A stretch of 56,874 bases of DNA from CAZIMM01 sp964540415 (GTDB taxonomy: Bacteria; Bacillota; Clostridia; Oscillospirales; Acutalibacteraceae), in contig CAZIMM010000005.1 in NCBI GenBank assembly GCA_964540415.1, forward strand, positions 1 to 56,874, read 5' to 3'. The notes under the pieces are model-generated. The model was not told the origin of the DNA. It worked only from the letters and a program-made list of their open reading frames with translations, and searched no databases. Shown here piece after piece: positions 31,238 to 39,577 of this stretch (position 1 is its first letter; each line of letters opens with the position of its first letter). The position numbers and the translations under genes are program-made.

Positions 31238-32161
31238 TTATTTGAGGAAGCCCTCAATGATGACCTCCTCTGCCTCCTGCTCCGTCATTCCGAATGTACA
31301 GAGCTTTGTGAGCTGGTCACTGTTGATTCTGCCGATTGCCGCCTCATGCACAATTTGCGCCTGCGCGTGGTTGGCGGCTATCTCCGGAATCGAACGGATT
31401 TTTGCATTGTCCATGATGATTGAATCACACTGCACATGTGCGCGGCAGCGGTTGTTGCCGACAGCTCTGGGATAGAACACCTGCTCTGAGCTGTCCTTGC
31501 CGACGGAACGGGAAACAATCTGTGTTACGGAATCCTCACCGTCAAGATTCACCTCAATGTCCGAGCGGGCAACCTGGCTGCCGTGGGTCATCAGGCGCTC
31601 GGTCACAATCAGCTTTGCGCCGGCGGCAAGATGCGCCTTTGTTTCCCTGACGGTTGAGTCGACTCCCTTAATCTGCACCATTTCCATCTCGCAGACCGAA
31701 CCCTCGTCCATCTCGACGAGAGTAGTCGGGTTGAGCACACGCTCACCGGTACCCTCACCCTCACCGTAATGCTTCTCAACATATTTGATGCGGGCGTTTT
31801 TGCCGATGTGGAAGGCGTGGATACCGTCATGCCTGCTTTCGCATGAGCCGGAGTTGTGTATTCCGCACCCTGCAACAATCAGAACGTCAGCTCCTTCGCC
31901 GACGTAAAAATCATTGTAAACGATGTCGTTCAAGCCGGTTTCGGTGATTATCACGGGAATGTGAACACTTTCGTTGACCGTTCCGGGTTTGATGATGATG
32001 TCGATTCCGGGCTTGTCGGTTTTTGTGACAATTTCTATATTCTGAGTTGAGCGTCTGCCGGCACCCTCGCCGTTTTTGCGGATGTTGTACGCACCCTGGG
32101 GGATGTCGTGCAAATCCGCAATGGAGGTGAGCATACTTTTTTCAAGCTTATCAAGCGCCAT
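31238..32161 (-). CDS. SufB/SufD-family Fe-S assembly scaffold
   Basis: The 307-residue protein is a short SufBD-family member with the parallel beta-helix core. Visible are VAGCGIHNSGSCESRHDGIHAF, GKNARIKYVEKHYGEGEGTG, ATEQ-like conserved ERLMTHGSQVARSDIEVNL, and the SufB/D C-terminal helices SIPEIAANHAQAQIVHEAAIGRI. The ATG at 32161 with GGAGG ten bases upstream is chosen; a longer frame overlaps sufC. Only one SufBD subunit is present, without SufS, SufU or a second SufD. That matches the minimal two-component (SmsCB-like) form described for some anaerobes and archaea. It would build Fe-S clusters, which this genome needs in quantity for its radical SAM proteins. Confidence 0.85.
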   Translation of the reverse strand: MALDKLEKSMLTSIADLHDIPQGAYNIRKNGEGAGRRSTQNIEIVTKTDKPGIDIIIKPGTVNESVHIPVIITETGLNDIVYNDFYVGEGADVLIVAGCGIHNSGSCESRHDGIHAFHIGKNARIKYVEKHYGEGEGTGERVLNPTTLVEMDEGSVCEMEMVQIKGVDSTVRETKAHLAAGAKLIVTERLMTHGSQVARSDIEVNLDGEDSVTQIVSRSVGKDSSEQVFYPRAVGNNRCRAHVQCDSIIMDNAKIRSIPEIAANHAQAQIVHEAAIGRINSDQLTKLCTFGMTEQEAEEVIIEGFLK

Positions 32162-32162
32162 G

Positions 32163-32897
32163 TTAAACCGTCCTCCTTCCCCTGAAGCCGCAATCATCCT
32201 CACGAAGCTCGTCCATAAGCCGCGGGAACACCTCATCTCGCGCGCCGTAATCCTTAACCGCGCCGTTTGCAATGACAAGGATGTTGTCCGCAAGCTGCAT
32301 GATGCGTTCCTGATGAGAAATGATGAGAACACTGTCGTGCCTGTGGCTGCTCATTGTTTTGAACGTGTCCACGAGCATTGAAAAGCTCCACAGGTCGATG
32401 CCCGCCTCCGGCTCATCGAAGATTGCAACCTTCAGCTTCCGTGCCATTATTGTGGCAATCTCCACTCTTTTGACTTCGCCGCCGGAAAGAGAAGCGTCCA
32501 CCTCACGGTTGAGATATTCCTTCGAGCACAGCCCGACGTTTGTCAGATAAGCACAGCACTCGTCCACGGGCAGCTCGCTGCCGTGCGCAAGGCTCAGAAG
32601 CCTGCGGACGGTTAAGCCCTTGAACCGGGGAGGCTGCTGGAAGGCATAGCCGATGCCAAGGCGCGCCCTTTCGGTTACACCCAGAGAGGTGATATCCTCG
32701 CCGTCAAGCAAAATTTTGCCGGCGGTGGGTTTTTCAATGCCCATAATCAGACGGGCAAGCGTTGACTTGCCGCCGCCGTTCGGGCCGGTGATGACAAGAA
32801 ATTTTCCGCTCTCCAAAGAGAACGATACATTGTTGATGATTTCGAGGGTCGAATTTTCCACATCCACCTCGAACGAAACATTTTTCAGTTCAAGCAT
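32163..32897 (-). CDS. sufC: SufC-family ABC ATPase
   Basis: The 244-residue cytosolic ABC ATPase has Walker A GPNGGGKST (38-46), a Q-loop in YAFQQPPRFKG, the signature LSGGEVKR, Walker B VAIFDEPEAGID and the H-loop SHQE. The FQQPPRFKG and PEAGID segments are characteristic of SufC. It partners the adjacent SufB/D-like protein, whose ATG is one base beyond its stop codon. AGGAG is seven bases before the start. Confidence 0.92.
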   Translation of the reverse strand: MLELKNVSFEVDVENSTLEIINNVSFSLESGKFLVITGPNGGGKSTLARLIMGIEKPTAGKILLDGEDITSLGVTERARLGIGYAFQQPPRFKGLTVRRLLSLAHGSELPVDECCAYLTNVGLCSKEYLNREVDASLSGGEVKRVEIATIMARKLKVAIFDEPEAGIDLWSFSMLVDTFKTMSSHRHDSVLIISHQERIMQLADNILVIANGAVKDYGARDEVFPRLMDELREDDCGFRGRRTV

Positions 32898-32929
32898 TAC
32901 AGACTCCTGTTTTAAAAAACTTACAGTGA

Positions 32930-33853
32930 TTATTCAACCGGGCTTCCGAGTATGCCGTATTCGCGCAGCTTCATGCTCAGCCTGTTCGGTGCAATGTCAA
33001 TGAAATAGAAGTTCACACCGTCCACGGTTTTGCGAATTGTCATGCCCTCAGCCTCGGTGTCAATTCCGACGTTTCTTGTGAACACAGTTTTGACCTCGCC
33101 CGTTTCCGGGTCAACGGACAAAACCTCTTTTTTGTCCGCCTTTGTATCGGTGGACATATAAATCATGCAATCGTATACCTCGGCACCCTGCACACGGCTT
33201 ACGGTTTGGCTCAGAGGCACTGTGCGCAGCAGCTCACCGTCTGTCAGGCGGTAGATGTTTAGGGTTTGTGCATCGTTCCATGCCGAGGTGTAAAGATAAC
33301 CCCTGTTCGCGTCAACCGCGCACCACGGCACACCGTCCGGCTGGTACTCCCGGGGCAGCCTTTTGCAAAGCCCCTCGGGTTTGAGTGTGTCCGCATTGTA
33401 TGACACAATGTAAGAATACTCATACTCGTTTCCGGTTGCAACATCCTTGTTGCCGCTTTCGATTGACGCATAAATCCTGCCGTCATAGTAGCTGATTCCG
33501 CCGATGTGATTGCAGCCCTTGACCAACAGCTCCGCAGGGATAGCCTCATAGTTTATTAACTCGCGGTTTCCGTGCAGATCCGTTTTGCACAGGCTCAGGT
33601 TTGAGCTGAAATAGTAGCTCGAGCCGTCTGTTGTGACACCCTGCGCACGGGCAAAGAACTCAATGCCGTAAAAGCTCTGCTCACTGAGGAGAACACAGCC
33701 GTCTCCCGGGTCCGCGGGAGTCGGTGTGAAGCCAAACATTGAAAGCAGCGTGAGCAAAGCTGTCAGAATTACACCTGCGTTCTTTGTGCCGGTCTTTGTG
33801 AAATATATCAAATCCTCAAAAAAGGTTTTGATTTTTGAGATTGCATCCTTCAT
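32930..33853 (-). CDS. Exported beta-propeller-like protein, copy 1
   Basis: The 307-residue protein has a short cytoplasmic N-terminus, one hydrophobic segment (about residues 26-42) and an extracytoplasmic domain of repeated blades. Examples are FFARAQGVTTDGSSYYFSS, HIGGISYYDGRIYASIES, PWCAVDANRGYLYTSAW and VQGAEVYDCMIYMSTDT. The pattern of aromatic strands alternating with DG/YDG turns is that of NHL-like or quinoprotein-like propellers. It is a clear paralog of the next gene. GGGGA precedes the ATG. No catalytic residues can be assigned; ligand binding at the cell surface is the most that can be said. Confidence 0.7.
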   Translation of the reverse strand: MKDAISKIKTFFEDLIYFTKTGTKNAGVILTALLTLLSMFGFTPTPADPGDGCVLLSEQSFYGIEFFARAQGVTTDGSSYYFSSNLSLCKTDLHGNRELINYEAIPAELLVKGCNHIGGISYYDGRIYASIESGNKDVATGNEYEYSYIVSYNADTLKPEGLCKRLPREYQPDGVPWCAVDANRGYLYTSAWNDAQTLNIYRLTDGELLRTVPLSQTVSRVQGAEVYDCMIYMSTDTKADKKEVLSVDPETGEVKTVFTRNVGIDTEAEGMTIRKTVDGVNFYFIDIAPNRLSMKLREYGILGSPVE

Positions 33854-33907
33854 TCAGTATTCCCCTTTGCAGTTAAAATTTATTATAACGGCATTACCGT
33901 CTGTGCG

Positions 33908-34804
33908 TTATTTCGCTTCACCCGGCAGCGTGTAATGTCTGATGTACGCATTGACAAACAGCGGACCCATGTCCAACGCGTGCAGGAAGGAACCGTCCTC
34001 CATGGGCAGAACCGTTATCCCCTCTCCCTCGCTGCCTTTTGTGAGGTTGCGGTCAAAGAGTTTCACAGTGAGCCCGGTGTCGAGATTGATTTCGTACACC
34101 GCCTGGGTGTCGTTGTTCGTTGCAACGTAAAGCTTGCCGTCGTAAACCTCGCCGCCCTGTATTTTGTGAACCGTCGCCTCGTCCCCGCTTTCTTCAACAA
34201 GCGGAAGGTCGCGGACATATGTAAAATCCGTGAGTGAATAGCAGATGAGCGAATGGGAATTGTCGCGACTCGCGGTGTAAACAAGATTGCGTCCTGCGTC
34301 AACGGCTATCCACGGCAGACCCCTGCTGTGTCTCTCGGCATCAAGGTGATAAAACTCGCCGGTGAACTCAAGGGTTTGTGCGTCATAAATCAGCACCATC
34401 GGATGCTTCCACACCTTGCTGTCCTCCAGCGGGCAATAGATTTTCCCGTTGTGATAGCTGATGCCGCCGATATGCTTAATGCCGTATTCCTCTGTCATTT
34501 CCGCAGGAATGCCCTCAAAGTTTCTGGCAACAACTTTCTTGCCGTCAAGCCCTGTTTTCAGCAAGCCGTATTTGTGGCTGAAATAGAAACTTTCTCCGTC
34601 TGTCGTGATGCCCTGAGAGCGCTCAAAAGAGTCAAAGTAATAAACACACTGTGTGCTCACTGTCTCCTGCCTTGTTCCGACGGATACCAGCTCCGCCGTC
34701 CCTGTCAGGGCGAAGATAAGAGCCGTCAGCGGCAGCAGCAGCGGGGTATATCTTAAAACCGTAACAATTTTGCGCAGAAGGTTCACAATTTGAACTGTTG
34801 ACAT
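33908..34804 (-). CDS. Exported beta-propeller-like protein, copy 2
   Basis: The 298-residue protein has an N-terminal transmembrane segment (about residues 15-36) and a propeller-like domain. Blades align with copy 1: FERSQGITTDGESFYFSHK, HIGGISYHNGKIYCPLEDS, PWIAVDAGRNLVYTASRD and IQGGEVYDGKLYVATNN, ending with GSEGEGITVLP. The start at 34804 has GGAGG nine bases upstream, so the longer frame from 34864 is not used. It is the promoter-proximal member of the pair. The function is unknown. Confidence 0.7.
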   Translation of the reverse strand: MSTVQIVNLLRKIVTVLRYTPLLLPLTALIFALTGTAELVSVGTRQETVSTQCVYYFDSFERSQGITTDGESFYFSHKYGLLKTGLDGKKVVARNFEGIPAEMTEEYGIKHIGGISYHNGKIYCPLEDSKVWKHPMVLIYDAQTLEFTGEFYHLDAERHSRGLPWIAVDAGRNLVYTASRDNSHSLICYSLTDFTYVRDLPLVEESGDEATVHKIQGGEVYDGKLYVATNNDTQAVYEINLDTGLTVKLFDRNLTKGSEGEGITVLPMEDGSFLHALDMGPLFVNAYIRHYTLPGEAK

Positions 34805-34835
34805 GGATGCAAGCCTCCTTAATATAATTATATTT

Positions 34836-34864
34836 ATAATAACAAATGATATCAAAATAGTCAA
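34836..34864 (-). promoter_or_regulatory. Promoter of the beta-propeller pair
   Basis: On the minus strand TTGACT (34859-34864) precedes TATTAT (34836-34841) with a 17-base spacer, about 25 bases ahead of the start of copy 2's leader. Confidence 0.6.
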
Positions 34865-34930
34865 TGTATTATTGTCAGATATATGAAAATATATTTTTTC
34901 TTTAACTGTGCACGCCGATGTTCAATCCGA

Positions 34931-34959
34931 TTGCTTTTTTACAGAATATATGATATAAT
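34931..34959 (+). promoter_or_regulatory. Promoter of the LicD-fusion operon
   Basis: TTGCTT (34931-34936), 17 bases and TATAAT (34954-34959), with a TG one base before the -10 hexamer (extended -10). Transcription should begin near 34966, 41 bases ahead of the ATG at 35007. Confidence 0.7.
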
Positions 34960-35006
34960 TGCTTTTATATATACAGGTAATATACCTAAGTGAAGGGAAA
35001 GTGGCA

Positions 35007-37760
35007 ATGAGCCTTCAATCTTTTGAATACGGTGATGTTTTCAAGCCCTTTAAAAACAGCCGCACAATAACCTTTGTCTCGCCGAATCTCCGCAGCACTT
35101 CGGGTGCTCAATCGCTCGCGTCGCTTATGAACGCGTTCGTCAAATTGGGGTTTGATGTTAACCTCATTACATACACCAAGCCCTCGGGCGACGATTATAT
35201 CAGCAACATCGATGTTACTAGATATTCGCTCGATTATTACGAAAACAACGGCTACACCTGCCAGAACGCTTTTTTCAAGCTTGCAGGCGCGGTCGGCGGT
35301 GAGGTTGTTGTGTTCACCGGCATGTTTGACCAGCGCACGGCCGAGCTTTATCAGGCGGCAAGGCGTTTGGGGCGCTGCATTGTGATTGCGCAGGACCGTT
35401 CGCCGTTCATTTCGCTTGCCGCCGGCGCGGACAAGCTGTTTTCCGAAACGGTTTATATGTATCAGAACGCCGATTTGGTAATTGCCTCCGGTGAAACTGA
35501 GGAGAAAATCTTCCGTTCGATGGGTGTGCGCAGATGTGTCTGCCTTCCGTTTTATTTTCCTTACTATGACAGCGAGGTCGGTGCTGCAGGGCTGACCGGC
35601 AGACATGTGATTTTTTACACCACCTATGCCGGCAGGAACGTCCATACCGTGCTCAACGCCTTTGCGCGCGTCCACGAAAAATATCCCGATGCCACAATGC
35701 ATCTTGTCGGCTACAACGGAATCCGCCGCAGCGGGGTTATGAAAAAGCTTGTTGAAAGCATCAATGCTTCGCAGCTTTCCGATTGCGTAACGGCGGAGGA
35801 AAAGGTGCTCAAGCCTCTGCGGTATCTTCGCGAGGCGGACATTTCAATCACCTACGGTCACCTCATACATATGCCGGAACCCGTTATGGAAAGTGTCAGC
35901 GCGGGCATACCCGCACTGCTGCTTCAGGACGCCGATTTTTCCGGTGACAGCGGACCGGTTGTGAAAATCAACGCAGCCGATTCTTTGAAGATAGAGCAGG
36001 CGCTCGAGCATTTTATGGACAGGCAGAACCGCCTCGATTATCAGAGACGCGCCAGAGCCGTGCTCGACCCTGACGAGCGTGAAAAGCTTGCCCTGCGTTG
36101 GGCTTGCGAAATCGGAGCTGCCCTTTCGGAGTTCAATTCCTCCGAGGAGCAGCTGTGCGGCAGGCTTGACAAAACAATTGAGCTTGTCAGCGAGAAAAAA
36201 TCCGCCGGTGTTCCGCTCTGCGAAATTGTGAAAGCACTTGAGCTGGAGCACACGGCAATCAACGAGGCTCTTGCCGCAATGATTTTGTGCGGCTGTTCAA
36301 TAAAAGATATTTCCGACGCGCTCACAGGTGCGTTCATCTATGCGTCATACGACGAAAGGAGCGTCAGGGATGCCCTTGAGCTGTGGCGCGGCTGCAAGAA
36401 AATTTATTCCGGCAAGTCCGCACAGGAGGTCAGGCAAATTCTCGGCGGCGCGGAAGTCATTCAGTCGGACATCGCCCTGCGCCTTGCACTGAGCGGCTTC
36501 ACTGCTTTAGATATTTCCGCTGCTCTTTCCGGCGTCAACATGTCATTGCAGCAGACCTTCCTTTCACTGTGCTCCTCCCTGCCGATTGCGGACCCGGTTA
36601 TCAACACACTGCATCTCGGTTTTGATATGCCCCCGGCTCCGGCAGACCCCGGCGCGCTCACCGTGATAAACAGCACAAAGGCTTTTATGCTTGAAAATTC
36701 CGGCCTTTTCAGATACAGCAAGCTTCGCTTTGTCCGCTTTGCGCAGAGGATTGCACGGTGGTACTGCACACCGTTTGCCGAAATGAGCGTAAAAGGAAAA
36801 ATCGTCGCGCTTCCGATGAGAATCGTTTCCCGCTTCAAAAAAGCGGTTACAATGCACGGCAGACGCAGGCTTTCAAAGAGAAAGGTTGTTGAAGTCAAGC
36901 ATGAGGATGTGCGCAAGATTCAGCTGATGGTGCTTGAAATGATGCTCGAATTTGAGCGAATATGCAAAAAGCACAACCTGCGTTATTATCTTGCCGGCGG
37001 AACGATTCTCGGCGGAATCCGTCACAAGGGCTTCATCCCGTGGGATGACGACATGGACATCACCATGCCCCGCCCCGATTACGAAAAGTTCTTGAAAATC
37101 GCTCAGAAAGAGCTGGACAAAAAGTTTATTCTCGAAAACGACTGCGTGCCGTACTGCCACAACCGCATTGAAATCCGCGGCACAAAATTCATCACGCAAT
37201 TGAGGAACGGCAGAATTTTTCTTGACATTCTGGCGCTTGAGGGCTGTCCGGACGATGAGGAAAAGAGACTTGAGCACGAGGCAAAGTGCAAATTCTGGCG
37301 CACATGTATGCTTGAAAAGGCACGTCCTCTCCCCGCGCTCACGTTCAACAAGGTCACAACAAAGCTGTACATCAAGCGCATAATTTTCCGCCTGACTCCG
37401 CGCCGCTTTCTGAAATGGCGCTGGCATTACTGGGCAACAAAATACGACTGCAACGAAACTTCAACATGGGTCTGTCTGCCCGCGAGCATTTACACCTATG
37501 AGCAGGAGCGTTTCCCGAAGGAATATTGGGGCGAGCCCGTGATGATGGAGTTTGAAGGGCACATTATGCCCACAATGAGCCACTGGGAGGATTACCTTGT
37601 CTGCCATTTCGGCAATTACATGAAGATGCCGCCGGAAACCCTTCGCAAATCTCATCACTTCATTTATGAATATGACCTTGGCGAATACAATTCAATCAGC
37701 ACCGAGGAGCTTGAAAAAAGGTTCGTCGGCAAGCTGAAGGAAACAGCGGACAAAATTTGA
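35007..37760 (+). CDS. GT4-type glycosyltransferase fused to a LicD-family phosphotransferase
   Basis: The 917-residue protein has two catalytic modules. Residues about 15-385 are a GT-B glycosyltransferase: TFVSPNLRSTSGAQSLASL, then HVIFYTTYAGRNVHTVLNAF, ATMHLVGYNG and EPVMESVSAGIPALL, which is the GT4 donor-site Glu region. Residues about 390-600 are a helical stretch of repeated G-x-x-x-x-DIS-x-ALSG units of unknown role. Residues about 640-917 are a LicD domain with YYLAGGTILGGIRHKG and the catalytic Asp cluster WDDDMDITMPR. LicD proteins of the nucleotidyltransferase superfamily transfer phosphocholine or other CDP-linked phospho-groups to glycans. Fusion implies a sugar is added and then phospho-decorated by one polypeptide. 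The downstream cytidylyltransferase could supply the CDP donor. Confidence 0.85.
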   Translation: MSLQSFEYGDVFKPFKNSRTITFVSPNLRSTSGAQSLASLMNAFVKLGFDVNLITYTKPSGDDYISNIDVTRYSLDYYENNGYTCQNAFFKLAGAVGGEVVVFTGMFDQRTAELYQAARRLGRCIVIAQDRSPFISLAAGADKLFSETVYMYQNADLVIASGETEEKIFRSMGVRRCVCLPFYFPYYDSEVGAAGLTGRHVIFYTTYAGRNVHTVLNAFARVHEKYPDATMHLVGYNGIRRSGVMKKLVESINASQLSDCVTAEEKVLKPLRYLREADISITYGHLIHMPEPVMESVSAGIPALLLQDADFSGDSGPVVKINAADSLKIEQALEHFMDRQNRLDYQRRARAVLDPDEREKLALRWACEIGAALSEFNSSEEQLCGRLDKTIELVSEKKSAGVPLCEIVKALELEHTAINEALAAMILCGCSIKDISDALTGAFIYASYDERSVRDALELWRGCKKIYSGKSAQEVRQILGGAEVIQSDIALRLALSGFTALDISAALSGVNMSLQQTFLSLCSSLPIADPVINTLHLGFDMPPAPADPGALTVINSTKAFMLENSGLFRYSKLRFVRFAQRIARWYCTPFAEMSVKGKIVALPMRIVSRFKKAVTMHGRRRLSKRKVVEVKHEDVRKIQLMVLEMMLEFERICKKHNLRYYLAGGTILGGIRHKGFIPWDDDMDITMPRPDYEKFLKIAQKELDKKFILENDCVPYCHNRIEIRGTKFITQLRNGRIFLDILALEGCPDDEEKRLEHEAKCKFWRTCMLEKARPLPALTFNKVTTKLYIKRIIFRLTPRRFLKWRWHYWATKYDCNETSTWVCLPASIYTYEQERFPKEYWGEPVMMEFEGHIMPTMSHWEDYLVCHFGNYMKMPPETLRKSHHFIYEYDLGEYNSISTEELEKRFVGKLKETADKI

Positions 37761-37783
37761 CGGCAAGAGGATAAGAAACATAT

Positions 37784-38842
37784 ATGAATTTTCTTCATTT
37801 TTTCTACAATCCCTCTCTGACAAAGGACGAAAAAGGGCGTGAATTCTATTTTGACAACGCCAAGTTCATCCTGATTGTTTTTGTTGTTCTGGCTCACGCG
37901 ATTTCTCCTTACAAGGCTTACAGTGAAAACTATCTCACACTCTGGAATGTAATCAACACTCTGCACATGCCGTGTCTGATTTTTATTTCCGGCTTCTTTG
38001 CAAAGAGATATCTCGGAGGCAGCGCCGGCATAAAAGTTCAGCGTCCGTTCACCTATCTCGTGCTTTATGTTTTCTCACAGCTTGCCGTATCGTTGTTTGA
38101 GGCGTTTGTTCTCAAAGATAACATTCTCCCGAGCTTCTTTCAGGCGCGCTCGTCGCTGTGGTTTTTGCAGTGCCTGATAGCATGGTATTTTCTGCTTCCG
38201 GTTGTTGCAAAATTCAAGACGCGCTGGGCGTTTCCGTTTTTTGTGATTATCGGACTCGTTATAAACTATGACGAGTTTGCCGGCAATGTCGCCGCTATAT
38301 CGCGTGTATTTGTGCACTTCCCGTTTTTCCTCGCGGGTTACTATGTTTCAAGTGACAGGTTCATGAAATTTGTCAAGCACAAATTTGTCCGCATTATCGC
38401 CGTTCCCGCGATTGTTGACATTGTGTTCCTTTTTTACACGTTCCGGGACTACATACCCAGCAAGCTCATCACCTGCAACTACAGCTACAAAAGCATTCCC
38501 GTCGTCAGCGATATGCCCACGGGGCTTTTCTGGCTGAGCCGTCTGCTGTTTTATATTGCCGCGGCAATTCTCATTGTTTCCTTTATGGCACTTGTTCCGC
38601 GCGGGAAAACCTTCTTTTCAAGGTTCGGCTCTCGTACCCTTCAGGTGTATATTCTTCACCGTTTTCTCTATCTTGCAGAGCTGCAATACAAATGGTGGCT
38701 TCCCCTCAACACCGTCAACGGCAGGCTGCTGATGTGCCTGATTGCAGTGATCGGCACCTTCATTCTGTCAATGAAGTTTTTATCTTATCCGTTTGTCGGT
38801 TTGCAGTCAATCAAAATTCAAAAGCTTCTCAGGAGGGATTGA
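37784..38842 (+). CDS. Acyltransferase 3 family membrane protein
   Basis: The 352-residue polytopic protein has about ten transmembrane helices and the family's early motif FDNAKFILIVFVVLAHAISP, where the His is thought to be catalytic. MPCLIFISGFFAKRYL follows. It resembles fucose 4-O-acetylase-like (NeuNAc O-acetylase) proteins that acetylate extracytoplasmic sugars. It lies 23 bases after the LicD fusion and two bases before the cytidylyltransferase, so O-acetylation of the same surface polymer is likely (inference). Confidence 0.85.
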   Translation: MNFLHFFYNPSLTKDEKGREFYFDNAKFILIVFVVLAHAISPYKAYSENYLTLWNVINTLHMPCLIFISGFFAKRYLGGSAGIKVQRPFTYLVLYVFSQLAVSLFEAFVLKDNILPSFFQARSSLWFLQCLIAWYFLLPVVAKFKTRWAFPFFVIIGLVINYDEFAGNVAAISRVFVHFPFFLAGYYVSSDRFMKFVKHKFVRIIAVPAIVDIVFLFYTFRDYIPSKLITCNYSYKSIPVVSDMPTGLFWLSRLLFYIAAAILIVSFMALVPRGKTFFSRFGSRTLQVYILHRFLYLAELQYKWWLPLNTVNGRLLMCLIAVIGTFILSMKFLSYPFVGLQSIKIQKLLRRD

Positions 38843-38843
38843 T

Positions 38844-39572
38844 TTGAGCACGGTTGGCAATGTCTATTGCGCTATTCTGGCCGGAGGCTCCGGCACCAGA
38901 ATGAAAACTCCGACTCCAAAGCAGTTTCTAATGCTCGGCGATGCTCCGGTTTTTGTCCACTGCGCACGTACACTGCTTGCAAACCCTCAGGTGAAGCAGC
39001 TGTGGATAGGCTCGAACGGAGACTGGCTCAAGCTTGCACAGGAGCAGGTTGACGAGTTTTTCCCGGGGGACGGGAGAATTCACATCTGCGCGGGCGGCGC
39101 CGACAGAGAGAGCACCATGCTCAACACCATCGCCGCAATAAAAGAGAACAACAACATTGCGGACAATGATGTTGTTCTGATTCATGATGCCGTGCGGCCG
39201 TTTGTGACCGAGCGCATTGTCAGCGATGTGATTGCCGAGTTGGAATTCTGTGATGCGTGCAACACTGTTGTGAGCGTCAACGACACAATCATTCATTCCT
39301 CAACCGGCAAATATGTGACCGGTATGCCCGCACGCAGCGAACTGTATAACGGGCAGAGTCCGCAAGGCTTCAAAATCAACCGCCTGCTTGAGGCATTTGC
39401 AAACATCAGTGACGACCAAAGGAAAACCCTGACGGACACAACACGCGTCTGCTTCCAGCAGGGCATTGCCGTGCACATCGTCAGGGGTGAATACTATAAC
39501 TTCAAAATCACAACTCAGTTTGACCTGCAGCTTGCGAGGGGGCTGCTCAGCGAGGGCTTCATTGCCCGCTGA
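38844..39572 (+). CDS. IspD/TarI-family cytidylyltransferase
   Basis: The 242-residue protein starts at a TTG preceded by AGGAGG nine bases upstream. Motifs are ILAGGSGTRM with PKQFLMLGDAPVFVH (CTP-binding loop), AGGADRESTMLNTI, HDAVRPFVTERI, and ARSELYNGQSPQGFK near the end. IspD and TarI (ribitol-5-phosphate cytidylyltransferase) share these. The AGGSGTRM form and the LicD/acyltransferase neighbours favour a CDP-polyol synthase over the MEP-pathway enzyme, but the assignment is not certain. The only other isoprenoid gene here is ispH, on the other strand. Confidence 0.75.
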   Translation: MSTVGNVYCAILAGGSGTRMKTPTPKQFLMLGDAPVFVHCARTLLANPQVKQLWIGSNGDWLKLAQEQVDEFFPGDGRIHICAGGADRESTMLNTIAAIKENNNIADNDVVLIHDAVRPFVTERIVSDVIAELEFCDACNTVVSVNDTIIHSSTGKYVTGMPARSELYNGQSPQGFKINRLLEAFANISDDQRKTLTDTTRVCFQQGIAVHIVRGEYYNFKITTQFDLQLARGLLSEGFIAR

Positions 39573-39577
39573 CAAAT

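Noticed and set aside
38844..39572. Firm assignment as MEP-pathway IspD
   Set aside because: The neighbours are surface-polymer genes and the loop reads AGGSGTRM; the sequence alone does not separate IspD from TarI, so no gene symbol is given.
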